A DNA stretch of 64,000 bases from Eremomyces bilateralis CBS 781.70 (Eukaryota > Ascomycota > Dothideomycetes > Eremomycetales > Eremomycetaceae): NCBI RefSeq assembly GCF_010015585.1, contig NW_022985069.1, positions 186,001-250,000 on the forward strand. The letters are read 5' to 3'. Under the pieces are notes generated by a model. It was not told the origin of the DNA and ran no database searches. It saw only the letters and a list, made by a program, of their open reading frames with translations. The position numbers and the translations under genes are program-made. This document shows positions 22,296 to 32,056 of the stretch, piece after piece (within the stretch, counting starts at the first letter, position 1; each line of letters starts with the position of its first letter).

Positions 22296-24654
22296 TGTCG
22301 CCGCCGAAATCTGGGAAGAGGGTCTTGGTGAGTTAGCCGTGCTTACCGCATTTCCAAGCAGGAATTGGGATGGATATCAATAGTGCTTCATGAAGAGCAC
22401 ACTGCTGACATTTGTGTTCTATAGCCATCGTCGTCAACTGATGAGTTCTCCGAGGCTCCACAGCCGCTCAGGCGGTCCAAGCGAGGGAAGCATGACGGAA
22501 ACGAACCCGATGACACCAGCGCAATCCACACTCCCTATAAGAACGCAGCCCTCCCCTCGCCAGTGACCAACAAACGGTCGACATCCACCGACGATGCCGC
22601 CAGACACGACGGCACGGCTACCCCACCCAGCCAGCTGCTCACGAACAACGGCCTCGCCAGCCCCGAGCGCACGAAGCCCTCCGCCCACCACAGCGGCGCC
22701 TCCGTCGGCGCCGTTTCCTCCCCCCCGCAGGACACGCAGCCGTTCTCGCAGTTCATCTACCCGCCGAACGACCTGACCTATGAGGTGGCGGACGAGGAGT
22801 CCGAGGGGGTATGGGGGTATCTGGTGCCGGTGGACCGCACGTTCGGGGAGCCGTTGGTGCTGAGGCGGCGGGGGGCGTGTCCAATTGGGGGAACGCCGCT
22901 GGGTCACACGGATGGGAGGCAGAGGGTGGAGAGGGGGGCGTATCTGACGGAGGAGAAGGAGTTTGATAAGAAGAAGGTGGAAGGGGTGGCGAGTCGAGGG
23001 TATTTGATCGGGAGACACCCGGAATGCGGTGAGTAGACTACCTATGAAACGTGTCGGTGGGAGACAAGACTGACGCATTGAACCCCACAGATCGGATCAT
23101 CGAAGGGCCCACGGTGTCGAACCGCCATTGCCTCATATTCAGCGAGAACAAAGGCGGCGGCGCAACCGCCGTGATCGAAGACCTGTCGACCAACGGTACG
23201 TACGTCAACGACACGCTGGTCGGCCGCAACAAACGCCGCGAGCTCAGCACCGGCGACGAGATCTCCATCGTCGAGGAGGCCCGCGCCATCTTCCGCTATC
23301 CCCGCAACCGTGAAACGAACCGCTTCCGCCAGCAGTATGCGATGCAGGAGCAATTGGGAAAGGGGCATTTTGCGACGGTATATTTGTGCGTGGAGCGGTC
23401 GTCAGGGATGCGATATGCGGTGAAGAAGTTCGAGAAGCGAAGGGGGCAGGGCGAGCGGAGTAAGGTCGAGGGGCTGCAGCAGGAGATTGCGGTGTTGATG
23501 GGCGTCAGTCATCCGGGTCTGCTGTGCTTGAAAGATACTTTCGATGAGGAGGACGGGGTTTATATCGTGTTGGAGCTCGCGCCAGAGGGGGAGCTGTTCA
23601 ACTGGATCGTGATGAAGCAGAAGCTCACGGAGACCGAGGCGAGGAAGGTGTTCGTGCAGCTATTCCAGGGCCTCAAGTATTTGGTGAGTAAGGTAGCTTT
23701 TCAGTACGTTGCTAGAGTCTGACCCTGTGCTAGCACGACCGGAATATCGTCCATCGAGATATCAAGCCGGAGAACATCCTTCTCACTGATAAGAACCTGA
23801 CCATCAAGGTCGCCGATTTCGGCTTGGCCAAGATCATTGGCGAGGAGTCCTTCACCACCACTCTCTGTGGAACTCCATCCTACGTCGCGCCCGAGATTCT
23901 CTCTCCAACCCCTCAACGACGCTATACGCGGGCGGTGGACATCTGGTCCGCCGGCGTCGTCCTCTACATTTGTCTCTGCGGTTTCCCCCCATTCAGCGAT
24001 GAACTCTACAACCCGCAAAACCCCTACACCCTCGCGCAACAAATCCAGAAGGGCCGATTCGACTACCCCAGCCCCTACTGGGACACCGTCGGCGACGCGG
24101 CCCTCGACCTCATCGACCGCATGCTCACCGTCGACGTCTCCCGCCGCATCGACATCGACGGCTGCCTCGAACACCCCTGGACCACTGCCCAGCCCTTCGA
24201 GACCTGGGACTCCCAGGGCGCCTCGCAGGCCTCCCTCTCCTACTCCGGTAACAGCCAAGGCTTCCCCAAAAGCGCCGAATCTTTCGCCTCTCTCGGCTCC
24301 CTGACCTCCCGCGTCGGCCACCTCGGCTTCGAAAACCGCCGCCAGGTCGGCCGCGAACGCACGCTCCTCGCCGCCCTTAACGACGTCACGGTCAGCCATG
24401 TGATCGACGATCAGGCCGACGGGCGGAAGACGCCGATCAAGGTGTTTCAGAAGAACGCGGGGGGTTCAGGGGGGAAGGCAGGCGCGTTGCAGCAGAAGAA
24501 GCAGAGGGAGGCGAAGCCGGGCGCGGGGAGGGACCCGGCGGAATTCATGGGGTTGGGTGGCGCGGTGGATCAGACGTTGTATGAGGATGAGGAGGGGAGT
24601 CGGTACCCGGATTCACCGGCGACTATTGGCGCGATGAGGGGGGAGGGTCAGTGA
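22296..24654 (+). CDS. chkB: FHA-domain checkpoint kinase (Chk2/Cds1/Rad53 family)
   Basis: Exons 22296-22328, 22425-23028, 23091-23683 and 23734-24654 give 716 residues. After a disordered Ser/Pro/Thr-rich N terminus, an FHA domain (about 200-280) shows GRHPECG, the SNRHC core and LSTNGTYVN, the residues that bind phosphothreonine. A complete Ser/Thr kinase domain follows: LGKGHFATVY glycine loop, AVKKF lysine, HRDIKPENI catalytic loop (from about 417), DFGLAK, and the GTPSYVAPEIL activation segment. A single FHA before the kinase is the Chk2/Cds1 layout, whereas yeast Rad53 has two. These kinases relay ATM/ATR signals in DNA damage and replication checkpoints. The C-terminal 170 residues are low in motifs. 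Family is certain; the Aspergillus symbol is by analogy. Confidence 0.88.
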
Positions 24655-25428
24655 GCGACTGGACAAAGTGTGGGATTCATCCGCGATTGCATCTTTGCGT
24701 GCAGCGGTTTTCATATCAGTGGGAACATCCTGGCCCGATATTGTGTATCTCGGTATACACACGGTCGTTTGGGAGTTTATACATTGTTGTCCCTGGGCGA
24801 TTTCCAGGACACCTCAAAATCGGAGTAGTGGTTATATGGCGCTGGATCAGAATTTGCAAGCCGAATGGCTTTTGTGAGACTGGTCATCTCGTTCGGCGAT
24901 GACTTTGACTCTCTACCACTGGCGAGGAGCTCAATCAATTCTCTAGATAGTAGTCTACTAGCTTCTCTAGCATGAGCATCGGAAAAATACCCCGTCATCG
25001 GAATGAGTAATGTTCGAAGCTTCTTTCGGACTTTCGATTTGTCACATCACACACTGAAATGACCAGAGTCTACAAGTTAACAGTACTACTTCAAGACTGA
25101 GGAACGTGGACATGTATGAGTTTGGGATGAACGGTCTGTCGACCAGCGTTCCTGCAACATAAGCCAATCGGAATAGTTCTAGTTATTAATGTAAAGAAGT
25201 AACTACTACTTTCCTAGGATTCTTGCAGCTCACCACTCCTATTTTAGCTGGATAGCATACAGGCACCATACCTGGATTGAGGAATTGCGTGCTTCGTTCG
25301 AGGTGCTCATCGCTGAGTCAGCATCGTGAACCTCCAGTATCGGGTACTTCGTCTTGACTTCGTACTACTTCGGTTTCTATGCCACTGGCAGGCAACTGAA
25401 ATCTATCAGTGACTACACAAGATACGCC
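24655..25428. other. Intergenic region
   Basis: This is the 3' end of the checkpoint kinase gene and the promoter of the FMO gene. It is AT-richer than the genes. The FMO frame is open back to 25354, but the ATG at 25429 directly precedes the conserved dinucleotide-binding fold. Confidence 0.5.
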
Positions 25429-27867
25429 ATGACAACACTCCCAGCGTCCGTAGCTATTGTTGGAGCCGGACCCGGCGGCCTCACCGCTGCGAAAGCCCTC
25501 CTCTCCCTTCCCAACCATGCATTTCGAGTCACCATCTTCGAGCGGCAGAGTCGCGTCGGCGGCATGTGGGCTTTATCACGGACGAGTAGCCTGAGCGAGG
25601 GCAAAGTGAGCAAGGAGATGATGACGAATTTAAGCCGCTTTACCGACGCGTTTTCCGACTTGGCCTGGGAAAATGTCGAGTTGGATTCCGATCAGACGAA
25701 CGGTAAGCGGACCGGCCAGAAGGTCGAGCCTCCGATGTTTCCAAGAGCTTGGCAGGTAGGACGGTATTTGCAGGAGTACGCAAGGCGGTATGTCCCGGAG
25801 GAGGTGGTGAAGTTAAACTGCGAAGTAGTCAACGCCGACCGCGTTGATGAAGCGGGCTCGATGAAGTGGAGGGTCAGGTGGCAGCATCCGCATACAGATC
25901 CTATCACCGAGGATTCAGTCACGGTGGACGAATCCTGCGGGCTATTCGATTACCTGATCATCTCTTCGGGATTCTTTGACAAACCCAGACCTTTACTACT
26001 CAAGGACCACTTTCCAGCCAGTGGATACGACGCCAGTGTTGGGGACGTGAAGATAATCCATAGCACGGCTTTCCGCAGCCTGGAAAGCATCCTACCCAAT
26101 GGAGTACCATCCTCTGGAAAAATCGTGGTTATAGGAGGGGGCATGTCTGGGGCTGAAGCTGCTGCAAATGCCGCCTTTTTCCTCTCAGATGCTGCATACT
26201 CATCTCCAACCACCTCCTCCAAAGCAGAGCTAAGGGAGTCGTTGGGCTCTCGTAATGGTATTCAAATCCACCATGTGGCCAGTAGGCCGTTCTACAACAT
26301 GCCTAGATATCTCTCGGTCCCCCGACCGTCCTCTGAGAAGGCTTCAGAACAGGCCTTCCCATCCTTCTTACCAGTTGACCTCGTCTTCTATGATCTATCA
26401 CGCCGACCTGGCAACACTATATCTGCGAATACGGGTCGAGTGCCGCCAGAGACGACGAAGTCCACGCACCGGTTCTTGCGGAGCTTCGTGGGCGATCAAT
26501 CCGATCTGAGCCAGGCTCTTGTCGCAACTGAAGAAGAACTCGGGAAAGCAAGTTACGTTGCAATTTCGGATACATACGCTGAGTTCGTTCGGAGTGGGTT
26601 AATCGTTCCTTTGAGAGGGACGGTGACCCGCTTGGAAGAACAGAACATCGAGGATACGCGCACTAGCCTGTCCGCGTCGATCGTGGATGCCAATGGCACC
26701 AAGCCCCTAAATGACGTGGTGGCAGTCATTCACGCTACTGGGTTCCGTTGTCATTCAGCTCTGACATGGCTCGATCCGGCTGTCCTAGCGGACCTCGAGT
26801 ACAGCAAAGACTCCGAACGCCTTCCCCTCTTCCTGCAAGACCACGCCGTGTACAATGACGTGGTTCCGAATCTCGGCTTTGTAGGGTTTTACGAAGGTCC
26901 TTTTTGGGGCGTCATGGAGATGCAAGCAAGGCTTCTCGCGGACCGTTTCCTGGCCTTGCAACAGGAGAAGGCGCCAAAGCCAGGCATGCTTGACCGGGCT
27001 GAGGAGCATGCCAAGTTTGAGGAGCTCAGAGCTTCGATTCACAAACAAGACAGGAATGTGCCGCAATTTTGGCAAGGGGATTATGTTGGTATCGTGGAGG
27101 ATTATGCCCAGTTCATGGGAATCGAAAGAGAAGACGAGGGTTTCGGTCTGAATGGAGATCCAAGTCCATCTGTGCCAGCACGATTTACTACCAAAACTCC
27201 GACCACAGCATCGGACACCCAAGTCACACTTCAAAGTCTTCATAACATCCTCGATAGAGACCTAGGCTCACCTGGCTCGTCCAGCCGGTTCCTCTCCTGC
27301 GCACTTTTCCGCGCTTTACAAGGCGACTGGCTGATCCACCGCACTGTGACTTCCGCTTTACCTACCTTTCCTTCCGGCCTCCTTGAAGGCACCGCAACAT
27401 TCTACCCTCGCTCACCCTCTTCGGCCGGCTATGCCGCTGAATATTTCTACGAAGAGAAGGGCACGTTACTTATGACCAACGGCTACGAAGTCCAAGCATC
27501 TCGACAGTACGCCTACCGCCTCAGCGACGGAGTGGGCCACCGCACCGATGTCGCCTATGGGGAGCTGGGCCCGGAAGCGGAACGCGGTAGCAGAGACGGT
27601 ATTACGGCGTGGTTCGTCAAAGAGGACCGCAGTGTGGATTACCTGTTCCATCGCGTGCGTTTGGATGGTGCTCAGAAAGATTCACAGGCGTTCTGCAACG
27701 CAACAGGATCCCATCTCTGCGTGAAGGATACCTATGAGACCGAATACAAGTTCGAGTTCGATGGGGTGAACGTGAAGCGGTTCAACATCAAGTATCACGT
27801 CAGCGGGCCGAGTAAAGATTATACCCACGACACTTGGTTTCAGCGGGCGCAAAAGGAGGGAGCCTGA
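25429..27867 (+). CDS. FAD monooxygenase fused to a DUF6314 domain
   Basis: This single-exon gene encodes 812 residues. Residues 8-30 form the FAD Rossmann motif VAIVGAGPGGLTAAKALL. RVGGMW near 44-49 is the usual second contact. A second GxGxxG (VVIGGGMSGAEAAA, about 228-241) fits NADPH binding, and HATGFRCHS (about 437-445) resembles the C-terminal FMO ATG motif. From about residue 620 to the end lies a separate domain starting RFLSCALFRALQGDWLIHR, with beta-rich repeats resembling DUF6314. The first part should oxygenate a small molecule; the partner domain may bind the substrate, which is inference. No tailoring enzyme or synthase gene adjoins it, so a biosynthetic cluster is not indicated. 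Confidence 0.82.
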   Translation: MTTLPASVAIVGAGPGGLTAAKALLSLPNHAFRVTIFERQSRVGGMWALSRTSSLSEGKVSKEMMTNLSRFTDAFSDLAWENVELDSDQTNGKRTGQKVEPPMFPRAWQVGRYLQEYARRYVPEEVVKLNCEVVNADRVDEAGSMKWRVRWQHPHTDPITEDSVTVDESCGLFDYLIISSGFFDKPRPLLLKDHFPASGYDASVGDVKIIHSTAFRSLESILPNGVPSSGKIVVIGGGMSGAEAAANAAFFLSDAAYSSPTTSSKAELRESLGSRNGIQIHHVASRPFYNMPRYLSVPRPSSEKASEQAFPSFLPVDLVFYDLSRRPGNTISANTGRVPPETTKSTHRFLRSFVGDQSDLSQALVATEEELGKASYVAISDTYAEFVRSGLIVPLRGTVTRLEEQNIEDTRTSLSASIVDANGTKPLNDVVAVIHATGFRCHSALTWLDPAVLADLEYSKDSERLPLFLQDHAVYNDVVPNLGFVGFYEGPFWGVMEMQARLLADRFLALQQEKAPKPGMLDRAEEHAKFEELRASIHKQDRNVPQFWQGDYVGIVEDYAQFMGIEREDEGFGLNGDPSPSVPARFTTKTPTTASDTQVTLQSLHNILDRDLGSPGSSSRFLSCALFRALQGDWLIHRTVTSALPTFPSGLLEGTATFYPRSPSSAGYAAEYFYEEKGTLLMTNGYEVQASRQYAYRLSDGVGHRTDVAYGELGPEAERGSRDGITAWFVKEDRSVDYLFHRVRLDGAQKDSQAFCNATGSHLCVKDTYETEYKFEFDGVNVKRFNIKYHVSGPSKDYTHDTWFQRAQKEGA

Positions 27868-28144
27868 TTTCGTCCGGGCTATGTTTTGCGCTTTCGTTGA
27901 GACCGCTCAATCCGCCGGAAGATGAAGGACCGCTCATCAAGACGTAATTCGCAGCGAGCCGGAAATGACGACATTTATGAATTGGTCCATAATGAAGAGG
28001 TGTATTTTGAAGAGCACAACCTTGGAATCTATAACACAATGTATTGAAACTCTATGAAAATTGCCAATTCCGGTCGTGGGACTGCACGCTAGCCAGAAAG
28101 CATAGGGCAAGGCCCAAAGCTACGGCAATATAAGCGGTAAAAGG

Positions 28145-29143
28145 TTATAAGGAGGTTTCTAGGAGGGCTTCCACTTCCGATAAAGGCACGCAATCCGTCT
28201 TCATATCAGATACGGTCGAGTCAGTCGTTACGACCTGAATTTCTCCCACGCCGGCCGCCTTCATCGCTCGGACAGCCTTAGGATAATTCAACCCAACTTG
28301 ATCGATCCCGTGAGAGTCGTCCGAAAGCGTGAATCTCCCCTTCATCCGCAAATATTCTTGCATGATCTCGACACACGGATACGGCTCATCCATGCCTTTC
28401 CGCAATGCGCTAGAATTGACCTCCAAGATCAACCCGTTGTCCGCGGCGAATTGAAGATTCCGAATGACTTTGCTCCACACAGCACTTCCAAGAGCTCGAA
28501 TGCTCCCATTGGGGTTGTTGCTGTACAGTCTAATTAGGTCAAAGTGGCCGACAACCGGCGGCTTGAGTCGCTGAAGGAGCTCATATTGTTCGTCGAAGAA
28601 GATGCAAAACAGATCTACGTCGGTTCCACCGCAGGCATCCCTTGCCTCGACGTAGAGTTCCTTGGAGAAATCAATTGGGATGGTTTTGACATGGTGGATA
28701 GAACCCATGTAGAAGTTGAAGTCTGATCGTTGAGACACGTCATCGTCGGAGCAGATCCCATAGTTGAGAATGTCTTCAACCAAGCCAACATAGTTGGGAG
28801 TGACGAATTCACTCTCGAAGCCAATCAGGATGCTGATCTTGTCTGCATACTTTTCCCGAAGTCGCAAGGCCTCTTTGAGATATGCCCTGAAGAGCTGGTG
28901 GAGGATGTCCCACGAATAATTTTCAGCAACCTTTCGAGCATCAGATCAGTGACTAAACATTAGAAAATGGCAGGCGTCGGTGCTAACCTCTTCAGCATAC
29001 AAATGCTCGTTCGGCCGTGGGATATGTTCGGTTAAAGCAAAGGTCCGAAACCCTTTGTTTACGGCCTGCTGAATGACCTCTTCAAGAGTATTCTTGGCAT
29101 GGGCGCAGAACTGCCCAGAATGACTATGATGTGAAAACGGCAT
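28145..29143 (-). CDS. his2: Histidinol-phosphatase, PHP type
   Basis: Two exons, 29143-28988 and 28930-28145, give 313 residues. The N terminus MPFSHHSHSGQFCAHA holds the HxH metal motif of the PHP superfamily, and LTEHIPRP, GFESEF, MGSIHHVK, GHFDLIR, LEVNSSA and LSDDSHG are the further metal-ligand blocks in the expected order. This matches fungal HIS2, which removes phosphate from L-histidinol phosphate in the penultimate part of histidine synthesis in the cytosol. The intron donor is GTTAGC and the acceptor AAAG, both slightly off consensus, but the join restores a conserved frame. I found no perfect TGACTCA element just upstream. Confidence 0.93.
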
Positions 29144-29724
29144 TCTAGAGAGCGGTGAAAACAAATCTAGACAGTTTTAAGAAATGTAGAAGAGTCTGTA
29201 TTCATCAGAAAGGAATTGAAATCACTTTAGACCATTTTGATGGAGTCTTGCTTTGTTGATCAATTGAGACCTGTGGTGACTGGAAATGATGGATAGTTAC
29301 GGATAATGTTCGGTCGAGTATCCGCTCAATATGATAGCCTCGCTCCAACACATTTCGCCGGTGCATCCCCTTGAAGTGTCCGATTCTATGTCAGTTCCAA
29401 CACTCCGAGATGCGTTTGTAATCTCTTCGTATTCTGGTTGCCAATGCATGTGCCTGCAGCCAGACAATCGCGGAATCGAATCTATTGAAAGGGTCAGATC
29501 CCCATTCAGGCACAGTGCTCCGACTGGCAATGTCAGTGTAATTGCACGACTATTTCGCTGGCCGGGTGGCAGAGAAGGTATTGATCTCGTATCTGTAATA
29601 TAACTCTAGACGTAGTGACATGTCATACGAATCCGGCTGTGAATATTGAAAGCCATGGTCCAGGTCCTCCAGGACGTAGATTAGGGCTTCATCACGCTCC
29701 GGAACTCCTGGATAAAAACCTGGC
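29144..29724. other. Intergenic region
   Basis: This is the promoter of the histidinol-phosphatase gene and the 3' end of the LRR gene, both on the minus strand. No gene or repeat is evident. Confidence 0.5.
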
Positions 29725-31568
29725 TCAGTCCAGAAGCAACGTTGCGAACTTCACCAGTGCATTGTCTTTGGCCTCCTCGTTCCAGCTCTCCCGTGTGATT
29801 CGTGTAGGTCGAGCACACGATCGTGAGCACGATGTCCGTCGGAAAGGAACGAGAGCGGGGAACCGTCCTTCATTAACCAAAGGCTGGAAAGAGTACGCCA
29901 CAATGTCTCCCAAGAAGAAGAATTCGAACCATTCGCTTCCGGGTTGGACGAAGAATTTGCCACAAGCGGAACAGTGGTGGTGGACCACGAGCGGTCGGCC
30001 GTCCAGTTTTGATTGTTTCGCGCATACGTCTGCAGTCGTAGAAACTTCAAATGCATTTTCCGGCCGCGTAGCTGCTCGTACAGTGTGTGCAGCAGCAGCT
30101 TGCAATCCACTTGCAAGCGGAGTAGGAAGGTCGAGGCCTTGGCATCCTAAAATCTCCCAAATCTCCGAGGCCGTACGCGGAGGGCAATCAGTGTAAAACT
30201 GGTCGAAACTGAGCAACTCACGCGAGATGCGGCGGAGGGATAATTCCCTCAGTGATGGCGCCCTGTGCTTCTGGGGTATCGTACTATTAGATGTTTCTCC
30301 TGATGCGGATTCTGCATCTATTTCCCACGGTTCCCTTAACAGCGAAAGTGGCGCCGGATCTGCTGTTGAGATTCCCGATGGCTGTATTTCTGTGGGTATT
30401 GAATCGACGTCCTGCTGATCGAAGTATAAAGGGGGTGATGCAGCAAGAAACGTCGGTGGATGCCTAGAGAAATCCTTGCTTCTCACTTGCTCAACTGACA
30501 CTCCTTCCAAGGACTGGGTGACCCGACACAGCAATTTCATTGATAATGACATGTGCTCGGCCGTCAAGGTCTGACCCCGGTCTTTGGCTTGGCAGCCTTC
30601 CAGCTCGAGAAATGGATTCATTGAATAGTTGAATATCCGAAGTTTTCCATACAAGTTAAGAGCAGGCTCTTCCCAACCAGGGAGGGGTTGTTCCGCCTTG
30701 AAGAGGCTGAGCAGCTCAAATGGAAGCCATTTCAAGTTATTGCAAGAGACATTAAGCTCTTCTAGATTGTAAAGTTGGCCAATGGAATTCGGCAGTTCTT
30801 CGAGACGATTGTTGCGAAGGGAGAGTACCGTGAGATATTGGAGGTTAAGCATTCCGACTGGGAGGGACCGCAACCCATTATTGGCTAGAAATATATTGAG
30901 TCTCGGGGCAATCGACTCATAGCCGGGCGAAGGCGGTCTGTCCACCGTTTTGGGGTGCCGGATAACAGTCTCCAGTGGTTTGAATGTGGAAGAATGGAGC
31001 TCGCTCAAACCCAGCCGCCTACGAACAATTAGCTCCCTCCTGCTGAAAATAGGAAACTGCTTTCAAGGGTGCATGGCCAGACGTACGCAAGGTCAAATAT
31101 TTCCTCATTCTTCTGAACAGCTTTCGATATCAACTCCCTGGCGCACAGCTCGGAGGCATCGTAGATGGACTCAGGGAGTGTAGGCTCCTCAGCATCGTTG
31201 TCTAGCTCGATTAGATCGGAGCTGCAATCCATCCATACGGCACTGTCAATTTTCCTCGACATCGATCGTTTCCTCTTGACAGCCTGATTCCATAGGCTCC
31301 GACCGTGGGCATCGTTCATCGGTTTGCTAGACTGCTGCCACCACGGACCATGAGACTGCCGCTTGACCCTTTCCACGGGATCATAGTCTTCTAACCCTAT
31401 GTCTGGATTATCATCGCTGCTAAATATGGGTGGGTCGCTTGGGAGTGTGGTATCAAACGAGCGTTTGCGGGAGGAGCGTCGCGATAGGTTTGGTGGCCGT
31501 AGAAACGCGTCGGATCGGCTGGGCTCAAAGCGAGGCAGATCGTCATCGGATGCAGGTGCATCGGACAT
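29725..31568 (-). CDS. Leucine-rich-repeat protein of unknown role
   Basis: Exons 31568-31087 and 31018-29725 (GTACGT/CGTAG) give 591 residues. The first 110 residues are Ser/Arg/Asp-rich and likely disordered. Around residues 200-270, three or four consecutive leucine-rich repeats can be read (for example LTVLSLRNNRLEELPNSI and LEELNVSCNNLKWLPFEL). A long region follows with an HHCSACGKFF cysteine/histidine motif near residue 510 and a second SCSRSC pair near 565, which might hold zinc. The repeats suggest protein binding. I do not recognise a named yeast counterpart and assign no function. Confidence 0.8.
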
Positions 31569-32056
31569 GATTAATAACCGATTAGAGAGTCAACAATATG
31601 GATAAACGAATGTGGCAATATGAGTAGAATAAGATTGAGGATGTCTGATTGACTGGTGTTGGGCAACTTGAGGTGGGAGCCTGGGAGGGGAGTTCAGTTG
31701 AGGTTACGCGTTGCGATTTAACGCGACACGACAGAGAGGAGCCCGCAAAATTAGTTATGGATTATTTGGTTGCCGCTAATTGCCGTAGTGTGCTCGGTAT
31801 CGAAAACCGGAAAATTGAATTGTCACATCCACCCCCTGAGCAATAGTGTATAACTTTATATTGACATTCATAGTTCTGTTAACTAGCCGTTGCGAGAGCG
31901 ACGTAGAACTTACAGTACAGATATCCGAAAAAATTATCTCACTCGCCTGGCGAACATTTTCCCCTGGACAGCCACCACGAACGACATTAGGGGAGGTCAT
32001 CTAGGATAAATCACTCCCACGGTCTCGCACAGCATCACCGATTCGAAATCATAACT
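31569..32056. other. Intergenic region
   Basis: This is the promoter of the LRR gene and the 3' end of the regulator gene. It is AT-rich in its second half. Nothing else is supported. Confidence 0.5.
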
